IMG/VR virus record: IMGVR_UViG_3300034683_000076
Location: 1-46,427 of that record
Strand: one strand, 5' to 3'
DNA: 46,427 nt
Source: a virus
Of this stretch, positions 33,329-41,245 are shown piece by piece. The translations under genes were made by a program, and so were the position numbers. Numbering within the stretch: the first letter of the stretch is position 1; the number at the start of each line of letters is the position of its first letter. The notes below the pieces were generated by a model. It was not told the DNA's origin, ran no database searches, and saw nothing but the letters and a program-made list of their open reading frames with translations.

Positions 33329-34768
33329 TTAGATTTTTCTAAGACGTACTCTCATGGGGATGGGAGTAGTGACTGTGGGAAAACTATGTCCAAAAGCATT
33401 TCCAGCTTCTCGTCCACTTGCCAAATACCCCATTTGTCCTATCTGTAAAATGTAGTAACCTTTAGGAGTGTATGGATGATCTTCAGCGGAAACTCCACAC
33501 TGGTCATTCCAGTGGGATCTTCCCCATCCGCCGTTGTATTTTACTTCGGCTTGAAAATCTACTTCTCCAAAGAACGGAGTCATATAAAGAAGTCTCTCTC
33601 CAAGTTCAGGTTCTACAAGAACTGGTACGACATATTCTTTTCCGATAGGTACAGGAAGAACTTTAACGATGATGTTATTTTCTACCTTAACTTTAGCTAA
33701 GTAGACTCTATTGATCGGGGCATCATCTTCATTGTACATGATGTTTTCTGTGGTAGAGAAAAAGTCACCTACATGGTTTCCCCTAGTAGAAGCTTCAAGA
33801 TAAGGAGTCATCGTACTATGACATCCCGTGATACTTGCGTGAGGATTTATGTTAGCATAGATAAAATGGATTCCATTTGAAGGAGTAGTACCTAATGATA
33901 CATCGTAGTCTTGCGTAGTGGTAAAACTTTCTCGAGTTTTACCAGCTTCAGCAAATGCCACTTTGAGTCCAGACATGACCCGAATAGTAGTATCATCGAT
34001 CCGTATAACTGTCTGTGGAGGAGGACTACAAGAATCTGGTCCCCAACCTATAGGATAAGGTCCAACTTGACCTTGTATTACAGTTTGTGGATGCATCGAT
34101 GCAGCGATTTGTATCCATGCTCTTACTGCAGTATTGGTTGTCATAGGTGTCATATAAACATCGTCCCTATTGACATCCTTCGCAGTTTCAGTTGTAGCTG
34201 GGGGATAGTTTTCTACTTGACCCAATCCCACTTGAGCTTTAGTAGTTTGGTGAGGATTTTCAATATCCACTATATGCGAGAGATGTTCTTGTAGAACAAT
34301 GTTAACTGCTTTTGTAGTAGCGAGTATTTCGGAACTATCGATTTCTGGGTTATCCGTGATTTCGTTAGGGATATTGCCCAATCCCACTTGTTCTTTAGTT
34401 ACTTGGTGATCTTGGTTTTCTTGATCCATTTTGTGTTCATTAAAATGAACATTGAGCTGGTTCAACGCTTCTGCGATGTAAGTGATATCTTCAGACGGAT
34501 CGATAGTTCCGTAAGGACGAAAAGTTATAACTCCTTCTCCTAACGGTGCCTTAGCATAGGCGTAATTGTTTCCATCTGTAGACAATTCATTAACGATACC
34601 TCCTATTTCCAGAGGATCCTCTAATACTTGATCATCAGTCAATCCATCCGGAGTATCTGTAAAATGGATACTCACAGGTTTACCACCTCTATTTCTGATG
34701 GTAATGTGTTCTGCTTCAGGATTGAGTAAATGCCAAAGATCATCAGTGAATTCGTATGTTGTAACCAC
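33329..34768 (-). CDS. Tail-fibre protein with QVGLG repeats (479 aa)
   Basis: The start is GTG, 6 bases after AGGAG and just after the stop of the previous gene; an overlapping ATG is out of frame. Residues about 130-205 hold two shaft repeats (HQVTKEQVGLGNIPNEI, then NPHQTTKAQVGLGQVEN) of the type found in many phage fibres. The C-terminal 250 residues are beta-rich with Gly and aromatic residues (NGGWGRSHWND, GYYILQIGQMGYL), which suggests a receptor-binding tip. Confidence 0.85.
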   Translation of the reverse strand: MVTTYEFTDDLWHLLNPEAEHITIRNRGGKPVSIHFTDTPDGLTDDQVLEDPLEIGGIVNELSTDGNNYAYAKAPLGEGVITFRPYGTIDPSEDITYIAEALNQLNVHFNEHKMDQENQDHQVTKEQVGLGNIPNEITDNPEIDSSEILATTKAVNIVLQEHLSHIVDIENPHQTTKAQVGLGQVENYPPATTETAKDVNRDDVYMTPMTTNTAVRAWIQIAASMHPQTVIQGQVGPYPIGWGPDSCSPPPQTVIRIDDTTIRVMSGLKVAFAEAGKTRESFTTTQDYDVSLGTTPSNGIHFIYANINPHASITGCHSTMTPYLEASTRGNHVGDFFSTTENIMYNEDDAPINRVYLAKVKVENNIIVKVLPVPIGKEYVVPVLVEPELGERLLYMTPFFGEVDFQAEVKYNGGWGRSHWNDQCGVSAEDHPYTPKGYYILQIGQMGYLASGREAGNAFGHSFPTVTTPIPMRVRLRKI

Positions 34769-34769
34769 A

Positions 34770-36491
34770 TCAATCTCCTATAAAGAAATCCGTTTGAAGA
34801 GAACTACATTTGATCGGATAAAATGCTATTCGTTTTATCCAGCCATTGAAATGGTTTGTTCTCAAGGGATCTTGTCCAATATAAAGGTCTGTAACATTGG
34901 AGTTTATCGAGGTTTCGACAGGTTTGATTTCTATATCTCCACCTTCCCCTCTGGCGAAATGTTCTTCTGTATCAAACCCTAAGATAAGTTTAGCATACTT
35001 ATCCGTTCCTACAGTGCTCCAGAAATAGTTCAATGAAACATTAGAACTGTCTTGGAATACGGTATAGAATCTTTGATTATGTACCTGTGGCAATCTAGTT
35101 CTAATAGCAACATTGTTGTTGTCTTTAGCTACGATAGCCAACATTCGAACATTTTTCACAGGGAAGTGTGGTGGATTCGTTGTCTGGAAAATAAACGTTC
35201 CTTGATCCTTACGATACCAATCTTGTAAAGAAAGTTTTACAGAAGTTGCAGGAAGAGTTGCTGGAGTATTTGTTGTAGGGATGTACGGACAAGAATTTTC
35301 TATCCGAGTAAAACTTACACAATCGATAAATACCCCTCTATCGGATATTCCTCGGTAGTTAGCATCTCCGTCAACTATATCGATAGGATACATTTCAGGA
35401 ATAAATTCCCCAGGATGCAAGGCTTTAAAACTTGCTGAGAGCTTATAATAACCGCTAGCAGTAGGGTTTATCTCACCGTGTATTCTGGAGACATCTGCAC
35501 TCTGGTTGATGAATACAGATTCTTCATCCATGTTGAAATGGACATACGGATATGCACCAAAAATAGCACTTGGAATTCTAAACCCAAAACAAGGTCTACC
35601 GTAAGGTTTGACATAAGCACTGATAGTGAATACTTCATCTTTCTCCACAACAAATGTTTCAGAAGGAGCCAAGATGTGTTCTTGAGTCTCTTCAGAAGGA
35701 TTTTCAAGAATCCAAAACCCCGGTTTGTTTTTGAGGATAGAAGATTGTTCAGAACTTAATCCGTGATTAAGGTTAGTTTTGTTCCAATAAGAATTTCCCA
35801 AGTTTTCACTATGAAGAAATTCATTGGTTATTTCTCCAAAAATAGGATACATAGGAAATCCGTGAATATAGTCTTCTGGAAGTTCATTGACTTTTGAAAA
35901 TGTCAAATTGCCGAATGCATCTATGTAACTTATAGGAGCATTACGAATAACTTCTACAAAACAGGGAAGTCCTACTTCTGCGTCTATAGCAAGAGTTGGA
36001 AAACTACGTATCTCTTCACCGGGGAATAATTCCCCAAAAAGAGCTCTGTGAGCATGGACATCTTCATCATGACGTTTTATTACTTGAGCTACTCCATACA
36101 CTGAAGGAACTTCATCTAATGCTTTACCTTCTAAGGTTGTCAGCAAACTAGCGATTTTTACATATTGGAACAATATCTTCAAAAATTGTTCCATATTCCC
36201 TTCGTTACCTTTTTCTAACCAAAGATGGTACAATTCTTTTTCTACAGAAGTACCCATTTTTGGAAGATCTGTATCGTGAGGATTGTCCATATCCTCAACA
36301 TGTTCCACAATAAGTTTTTCTATGTATGCGATACGTTCTTCGTTGAACATCGCACGCAATTCACGAAGTTGTAAAAAAAGATCTGCTAAACTGTAATCGT
36401 TGCGTCCTTGAGGGACACTTCCTTGTTCTGGTGTTTCTGTAGTAATAACATCAAACCCAGTAAGATATCCTCGAGTTCTATGGTTAGCCAT
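34770..36491 (-). CDS. Tail adhesin with carbohydrate-binding-like and LamG-like domains (573 aa)
   Basis: ATG 36491 follows TTGAGGAG and overlaps the previous gene by 8 bases. Residues about 20-190 are a helical module paralogous to the next gene upstream (GNEGNMEQFLKILFQYVK, VYGVAQVIKRHDEDVHAH). Residues about 230-400 look like a carbohydrate-binding jelly-roll (NSYWNKTNL, FTISAYVKP). The last 140 residues look LamG-like, ending in GWIKRIAFYP. This is the usual make-up of host-surface-binding tail proteins. No depolymerase active site is evident. Confidence 0.8.
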   Translation of the reverse strand: MANHRTRGYLTGFDVITTETPEQGSVPQGRNDYSLADLFLQLRELRAMFNEERIAYIEKLIVEHVEDMDNPHDTDLPKMGTSVEKELYHLWLEKGNEGNMEQFLKILFQYVKIASLLTTLEGKALDEVPSVYGVAQVIKRHDEDVHAHRALFGELFPGEEIRSFPTLAIDAEVGLPCFVEVIRNAPISYIDAFGNLTFSKVNELPEDYIHGFPMYPIFGEITNEFLHSENLGNSYWNKTNLNHGLSSEQSSILKNKPGFWILENPSEETQEHILAPSETFVVEKDEVFTISAYVKPYGRPCFGFRIPSAIFGAYPYVHFNMDEESVFINQSADVSRIHGEINPTASGYYKLSASFKALHPGEFIPEMYPIDIVDGDANYRGISDRGVFIDCVSFTRIENSCPYIPTTNTPATLPATSVKLSLQDWYRKDQGTFIFQTTNPPHFPVKNVRMLAIVAKDNNNVAIRTRLPQVHNQRFYTVFQDSSNVSLNYFWSTVGTDKYAKLILGFDTEEHFARGEGGDIEIKPVETSINSNVTDLYIGQDPLRTNHFNGWIKRIAFYPIKCSSLQTDFFIGD

Positions 36492-37509
36492 GAGCGTACT
36501 CCTCAAGTAGTGAGATAAGGTGAAGCATTCCTTCTTCAGGAACACAGGCATTGTACAAAATGAATTGGTTAGATCCTGTAACCGGAGTAAACTTAAGGTA
36601 TCCTTCTCTAGGATACGGATCAGCGATCTGTACTTTTATCGGAGAGATATCACCTACTAACTGATAAAGTTGTATGATATTTATCACTCGTTTTTCGTGA
36701 TTCTCCAGATATATAGATACCTCAGTCTTATCGAAGTTCAGAATGAATTTGACTCTCTCTGTTAGTTGAGATACAGGAAGAGGTAGAGTGGTCAATATTT
36801 CATCAGCATGAGAGTATCTTACATTGAAGATCCCAGTAGATTGATCAAAGGATATACTCCATCCTAAATTAAATTGATCTTCGATCCGGTAATAAAACGA
36901 TTTCGAAATATCATGACTTAATACTATCCCAAAACGATTAGGCATCCCAGTGTTGAGTTTAATTGTTTTTGTTCCAGATACGGGATCGGTCGATGTAGGG
37001 TGTCGTATTTCGTTGGACGATAATCCAGTCAGTACTAAGACAGGAGTCGGAATGTATTCTGCACCGGAAGTAAAAAATTGTTGAAGTTGTGCACTATGCG
37101 AATCTAAGCTTTCATCGTGTCGTGTGATGAGATTTGCCAGATCGTATACTGACATGATCTTGGTCTCTGAAGTACCTTCTAGTATTTCTTCCCAAGTAGC
37201 GAATTCAAGGTAGTTAAAAAGGATAGTAATGAACTCATCTATATTTCCTTCGTATCCTACACTTCTCCATCTACTATACAGAATTTGAATGACCGTAGTT
37301 TTAAGTTGGTCTATTGTAAGATGGTGTGGGTTATCGAAGTTAACTACATGCTGGAATAGGTTATCGACATACGTGTTCCACAGTTGCACTAACTTGTGTG
37401 AGTTCAAATTGTGAAGGATACTTTTGATATCTTCTGCAGTAACTCCATCCACATGCAGCGATGAATTTGCCGAAATATTGTGCCATCCACTGATATGATA
37501 TTTTTTCAT
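36484..37509 (-). CDS. Tail adhesin paralogue with LamG-like end (341 aa)
   Basis: ATG 37509 follows GGAG 9 bases upstream; a longer frame to 37542 has no site. The N-terminal 165 residues repeat the helical module of the 34770-36491 product (NPHHLTIDQL, GNIDEFITILFNYLEF, VYDLANLITRHDES). The rest is a single beta-sandwich of LamG type (FYYRIEDQFNLGWSISFD...). It is the first gene of a four-gene leftward operon, with a late-type box at 37539. Confidence 0.8.
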   Translation of the reverse strand: MKKYHISGWHNISANSSLHVDGVTAEDIKSILHNLNSHKLVQLWNTYVDNLFQHVVNFDNPHHLTIDQLKTTVIQILYSRWRSVGYEGNIDEFITILFNYLEFATWEEILEGTSETKIMSVYDLANLITRHDESLDSHSAQLQQFFTSGAEYIPTPVLVLTGLSSNEIRHPTSTDPVSGTKTIKLNTGMPNRFGIVLSHDISKSFYYRIEDQFNLGWSISFDQSTGIFNVRYSHADEILTTLPLPVSQLTERVKFILNFDKTEVSIYLENHEKRVINIIQLYQLVGDISPIKVQIADPYPREGYLKFTPVTGSNQFILYNACVPEEGMLHLISLLEEYAHG

Positions 37510-37538
37510 AGGGGATATCTCCAAAACGAGCTTATGAT

Positions 37539-37547
37539 GCATAGCAT
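37539..37547 (-). promoter_or_regulatory. Candidate late promoter box ATGCTATGC
   Basis: The leftward strand reads ATGCTATGC, 29 bases before ATG 37509 and one base different from ATGGTATGC. Confidence 0.45.
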
Positions 37548-37630
37548 GATGCGCAACTTGAATATCTAAAATATTAAAAAATGTGTCTGATGATATTAAT
37601 ATATACCCAACAATAAAGGAGTGTGTGAAT

Positions 37631-38113
37631 ATGGAACGTATGGACCTTACTTGGTATTTTATGTCGATAGCCCAGCAGGTGGCTAAACGAAGTACTTGTA
37701 TCCGTAGACAAGTGGGAGCTATAGCTGTTCGAGATAACCGTATACTTTCTACCGGTTACAATGGTGCTCCTAGAAGTTTCTCGCATTGTACGAAAGAAAG
37801 TTGTATCCGTCATAAAGAAAACATCCCTTCTGGAGAACAGTTGGATCGTTGTATAGCTGTACATGCAGAACAGAATGTGATACTGCAAGCAGCGATACAT
37901 GGCGTGAGTCTTGCAGGTTGTGATATCTATTGTACTACATCTCCTTGCATAACTTGCTGGAAAATGTTAATGAATATCCCGGAACTCGGAAAGATCTATG
38001 TACTCGATGATTATGTGGGATCTCCGTGTCGTAAAAACATGACATATACAGTAATACATGATCGAATTACTGCATTTGATACGTGTGTAGATAAACGTGC
38101 ATTTCAATTTTAA
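37631..38113 (+). CDS. dCMP deaminase
   Basis: ATG 37631 follows AAAGGAG; a GTG at 37583 lies upstream of that site. The 160-residue product has the cytidine/deoxycytidylate deaminase signature: HAEQN (His78 as zinc ligand, Glu80 as proton shuttle) and SPCITC (Cys106 and Cys109 as zinc ligands). Further cysteines (23, 53, 58) may form the second zinc site known in T-even phage enzymes. It converts dCMP to dUMP, feeding dTTP synthesis for phage DNA. It is first in a pair with the DUF5662 gene and divergent from the fibre operon. Confidence 0.93.
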   Translation: MERMDLTWYFMSIAQQVAKRSTCIRRQVGAIAVRDNRILSTGYNGAPRSFSHCTKESCIRHKENIPSGEQLDRCIAVHAEQNVILQAAIHGVSLAGCDIYCTTSPCITCWKMLMNIPELGKIYVLDDYVGSPCRKNMTYTVIHDRITAFDTCVDKRAFQF

Positions 38114-38128
38114 CTCAGAGGTAGATCT

Positions 38129-38629
38129 ATGTCCATAATTTCTATGAGTGAGCAAGAATATACTGATGAACTAAATGTACATGTTCAGGCAGTTCGGACA
38201 GGTATAAAAATAGCAACCGATGAACTTACACAACGTGGACTTGTCCATGATCACAGTAAACTTTTTGAAGTTGAATTTGAAGGGTATTCTGAAGCAGTAC
38301 CCTATTTAAAAAATAAACAACCCCTTCCCCCGGATGTAGAAGAAAAATTCCACAAAGCATGGGTACACCACTACACGAATAACGATCATCATCCAGAATA
38401 TCATACCAGTGGTGTCATGAGTATGGACTTTATGTCTCTTATCGAACTTGCTGCAGATTGGTGTGCAGCGATGCTCAGAGATGATATCAATAACACAGAT
38501 ATAGAAAATAACGTACAAAAATTGGGACCTAAGTTCCACATGGATGAACAGATGCAAAACATTCTGATCAACACCATGAAAAAGATGATGCCGTTTGTAC
38601 GGGCGCGTATACAAAAATGTTCCGAATAA
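38129..38629 (+). CDS. DUF5662-family protein (HD-like)
   Basis: ATG follows AGAGGT, 15 bases after the deaminase stop. The 166-residue helical product has VHDHSKL near residue 40 and a His-rich HHYTNNDHHPEYH stretch near residue 82, a pattern seen in the DUF5662 family found in phages and bacteria. The His and Asp residues suggest metal-dependent hydrolysis, possibly of nucleotides. The pairing with dCMP deaminase supports a nucleotide-pool role, but activity is not established. Confidence 0.75.
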   Translation: MSIISMSEQEYTDELNVHVQAVRTGIKIATDELTQRGLVHDHSKLFEVEFEGYSEAVPYLKNKQPLPPDVEEKFHKAWVHHYTNNDHHPEYHTSGVMSMDFMSLIELAADWCAAMLRDDINNTDIENNVQKLGPKFHMDEQMQNILINTMKKMMPFVRARIQKCSE

Positions 38630-38638
38630 TCGACACAT

Positions 38639-38666
38639 GTACTTATCAGGGAGACCTGATAAGTAC
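38639..38666 (+). terminator. Terminator or mRNA-end hairpin
   Basis: A 12-bp perfect stem (GTACTTATCAGG) with a GAGA loop lies 10 bases after the stop at 38629. No T-run follows. Confidence 0.65.
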
Positions 38667-38710
38667 CATATGCCTATTCTGCGATATCATTACAACGTTT
38701 AGGGAGAATC

Positions 38711-39070
38711 ATGATGCTTAGTAAATTCAAAAACATATTTCAAGAACGAGGGATACAAAAGTCCATTGTCGGGATAGATCCTGTCAAACGTCCTGATGTT
38801 TCTCGTGAGATTTTTCTATTAAATCACGAACACTTTAAAGATACTGTCAAACTGGATATGAATTCGGATAATTGGAAAAACCAATTGTTATCGCATCAGT
38901 GTTTTGAAATACTCATCGTTGATAGCACTCAACTTGCAAATTACAAAAATACGATTGCATATGCCTCAAAAGTGAAACGCAGTACAGCCACATCTTCAAA
39001 AGACTGGATAAATAAGATATCCTCGATGCTACAGAATGTAGCTTCCCCGTGTATATTTGCTAAACTGTAA
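38711..39070 (+). CDS. Hypothetical protein (119 aa)
   Basis: Two adjacent ATGs (38711 and 38714) follow GGGAG and either may be used. The product is basic, with an N-terminal helix, a short hydrophobic strand (CFEILIVDS) and a C-terminal helix. No family is recognised. It stands alone between the deaminase pair and the convergent UvsX-like gene. The upstream GATATCATTACA resembles an early box with an extra base. Confidence 0.7.
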   Translation: MMLSKFKNIFQERGIQKSIVGIDPVKRPDVSREIFLLNHEHFKDTVKLDMNSDNWKNQLLSHQCFEILIVDSTQLANYKNTIAYASKVKRSTATSSKDWINKISSMLQNVASPCIFAKL

Positions 39071-39260
39071 TTTGTATATATTCGAACTTTGTGTAGAGGA
39101 TAGAAAGTCTTTCTAGATAGGTACTACATGACCTTCTTTTTGATCTGTCTAACACTTTCAAATATCCACATATACGAGGACATAGTTTCTTAAAACTTAA
39201 ATCTCTTCGCAATTTATTCTTTTGATACAGCCTGAATTTTTCTTCATAATGACATACCTA
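39071..39260. other. Gene-free interval
   Basis: About 190 AT-rich bases lie between the gene ending at 39070 and the hairpin at 39261. No ORF with a ribosome binding site and no early or late promoter box is seen. A small inverted repeat (AGAAAG-TCTTTCT) lies near 39105. It may simply be a 3' untranslated region. Confidence 0.4.
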
Positions 39261-39295
39261 GATATACAGTATCCCATTTTGGGATACTGTATATC
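39261..39295. terminator. Bidirectional terminator
   Basis: A 15-bp perfect stem GATATACAGTATCCC with an ATTTT loop lies between convergent genes, 25 bases from the end of the UvsX-like gene. Confidence 0.85.
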
Positions 39296-39319
39296 GTTTA
39301 CCATATAGAGCTACGTTTC

Positions 39320-40660
39320 TTATTTTTTAAGGATATCGAAGATATCAAACAAAGACATATATTCCCGATCATTTTTCTGTCCGTCAAATATCCAATACCC
39401 TCTAGAGTTAAGTATGTCTGAGAGTTTCAACTCAGAACACTCATTGATGGCTTTGACAAATTCTTCAGGACTCTTTGGAACATTGACATCCAGTGCGTTG
39501 ATATTCCAGTTGTTGAGCATCCAACAATACTGAGACATGATCTCAAGTCCACGTTCTAGTTCGTAATTTTCACGGAGTTTGTCCGCCAAAGTATTTCGAT
39601 GTAGAAGTTCTTCTGGAAGAAACAGACTGTACCGGTTATGTCCTTTTACGTTAAATCCAAAGTCGTTGTTCTTCTTCAGGTAATGGTAGTTGGTAAGCCC
39701 TGAATGTACACCACTGGACTGTGCAACCACCAGAGGAATAACACTACCAGCAAAGTTGGTCTTACAACGAAGGACAACCATGTTCACTTCGTTTAAGTCT
39801 GCACCAGAAGAACTCCCGCTGGGGTATTCAGGAGATTTCTTTGAGTCCAGTAGCGGACTTGGTTTTGTGCTCTGAAACACAGTGTTAGTCAAGAAGGTAT
39901 ACTGGTTACCCACACCTTTAATATGATCTCCATTTCCTAAAAATTGTAACTGTTTTTTGATAGGTGCATAGGGATTGATTTCAGCTTTATCAGAAATCTG
40001 TGCAGGAAGAAGAAAATTGAACCCAGCTTGATATGCCCATCTGGAGAAGTCAAAAAGAAGCTTACGCTTAACTTTACCATCTGTCATGTCGTCCATGTTA
40101 CGACTGGAGTCTTCCATGGATTTATCGCTCATACTGGCAAGCACTTCTGAGTCAGTACGAAATAAAGTAAAACTATCGATGGAGATCAAAAAAGGAATCC
40201 AGGCATACTTGGGGTTTCCTTTAGTATCTCGAAACGGAGTCTTTCTGTAGAGATCTTTTTTGTGTTTTAATCTATACGCCATGAATTCTTTTATTTTACT
40301 GATAGTCTCTGACATACTTAACGCGGCAGAGTTTGTCAAAAGAATTCGAGAAGAAACTTCTTCTCCTGCAAATGTGTCGTAACGAGCTTTATTGAAGGCG
40401 TTCTGTTCCACGTCATGTTTCCAGCCTTCAGCCTCAGGATAACGTTTCAGTGTAGTGGCAATGATGTAATCCGCAAGAGTAGTTTTGTATTGTCCACCAC
40501 GACCAACGTAACCTGTGATAGGAGCAAGCCCACCATTGAGAAGCCATTCGCCATTGTGTCCTTGTTCGAATCCCCCAGTTGCAATATCGATAAGAGTTCC
40601 TGTGTTAATACAAGGTGCAGGAGACACATCTTCACAGTTCAGATCAGTTAACATGCCCAT
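39320..40660 (-). CDS. UvsX/RecA-like recombinase ATPase
   Basis: ATG 40660 follows TTTGGAGG; the longer frame to 40702 overlaps that site. The 446-residue product has a RecA-type core: Walker A GRGGQYKTT (Lys59) and Walker B FLISIDS (Asp162). A later strand LLPAQIS is followed by a long basic and Ser-rich segment that could be DNA-binding loop L2. The P-loop has Tyr where RecA has Gly, as T4 UvsX has Phe (GPSKSFKS), so a UvsX-like strand-exchange role with the SbcC-like and RuvC-like proteins is the best guess. A DnaB-type or other RecA-fold ATPase is the alternative. Confidence 0.75.
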   Translation of the reverse strand: MGMLTDLNCEDVSPAPCINTGTLIDIATGGFEQGHNGEWLLNGGLAPITGYVGRGGQYKTTLADYIIATTLKRYPEAEGWKHDVEQNAFNKARYDTFAGEEVSSRILLTNSAALSMSETISKIKEFMAYRLKHKKDLYRKTPFRDTKGNPKYAWIPFLISIDSFTLFRTDSEVLASMSDKSMEDSSRNMDDMTDGKVKRKLLFDFSRWAYQAGFNFLLPAQISDKAEINPYAPIKKQLQFLGNGDHIKGVGNQYTFLTNTVFQSTKPSPLLDSKKSPEYPSGSSSGADLNEVNMVVLRCKTNFAGSVIPLVVAQSSGVHSGLTNYHYLKKNNDFGFNVKGHNRYSLFLPEELLHRNTLADKLRENYELERGLEIMSQYCWMLNNWNINALDVNVPKSPEEFVKAINECSELKLSDILNSRGYWIFDGQKNDREYMSLFDIFDILKK

Positions 40661-40750
40661 ATTAAAGCCTCCAAATAAGAGTGGATTATCTACGTTGCAC
40701 ATTATGATGTGAGTGAAGAAAAACTTACTGCAAATTTACTGGAGGTAAAT

Positions 40751-41191
40751 ATGCCTGCGTATGCGATGAGATTTTTGATTGTTCCTGTTCGAGCAGAAAC
40801 TGTGGATACTGAGGAAATTGTAAAGTGTGTAGATGTACACAACGATAAAGTAGTTAAGTACAATCTTCCTTGGGAATTTTTGATAACAGAAACAGATCTT
40901 GTAGTACGTGTGGTCATGTTTGTTTCTGGTAACCCTAACATCTATCGGTTAGGCGGACGGATCTTAGGAAAAGAAGTTGCTCCAGAAGCGTGGATCAATT
41001 TCCTGCCAGCAAGAATTCTTTGGGATATGTCTGAATATCAACCCACACACTTTAAATTGCCTAGTGGATCAGATTTTTATCTTACTCCGGATCAAGGGTT
41101 CTACGACTATGACTTAGGAAGTTTCGAAGAGGTACTTACGAATATCGTAGCAATTAGACATTCTTGGGATATGTGGCCATATAGTCGCTAA
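40751..41191 (+). CDS. Hypothetical protein (146 aa)
   Basis: ATG 40751 follows GGAGG; an earlier in-frame ATG at 40709 lies upstream without a site. The product is a beta-rich soluble protein with aromatic residues clustered in its second half (WINFLPARILWDM, FYDYDLGSF). No known motif is visible. It is divergent from the UvsX-like gene and ends in its own terminator shared with the convergent tail gene. Confidence 0.75.
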   Translation: MPAYAMRFLIVPVRAETVDTEEIVKCVDVHNDKVVKYNLPWEFLITETDLVVRVVMFVSGNPNIYRLGGRILGKEVAPEAWINFLPARILWDMSEYQPTHFKLPSGSDFYLTPDQGFYDYDLGSFEEVLTNIVAIRHSWDMWPYSR

Positions 41192-41202
41192 ATACTCAAT
41201 GT

Positions 41203-41233
41203 AAGGTTCTCCCCGATTGTCGGGGAGAACCTT
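41203..41233. terminator. Bidirectional terminator
   Basis: A 13-bp perfect stem AAGGTTCTCCCCG with an ATTGT loop is followed by CTTT. It lies between convergent genes ending at 41191 (+) and 41246 (-). Confidence 0.9.
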
Positions 41234-41245
41234 CTTTAAGATATG

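Noticed and set aside
37583-37630. GTG start for the dCMP deaminase
   Set aside because: The strong AAAGGAG lies downstream of it and 8 bases before ATG 37631, and the family begins near that Met.
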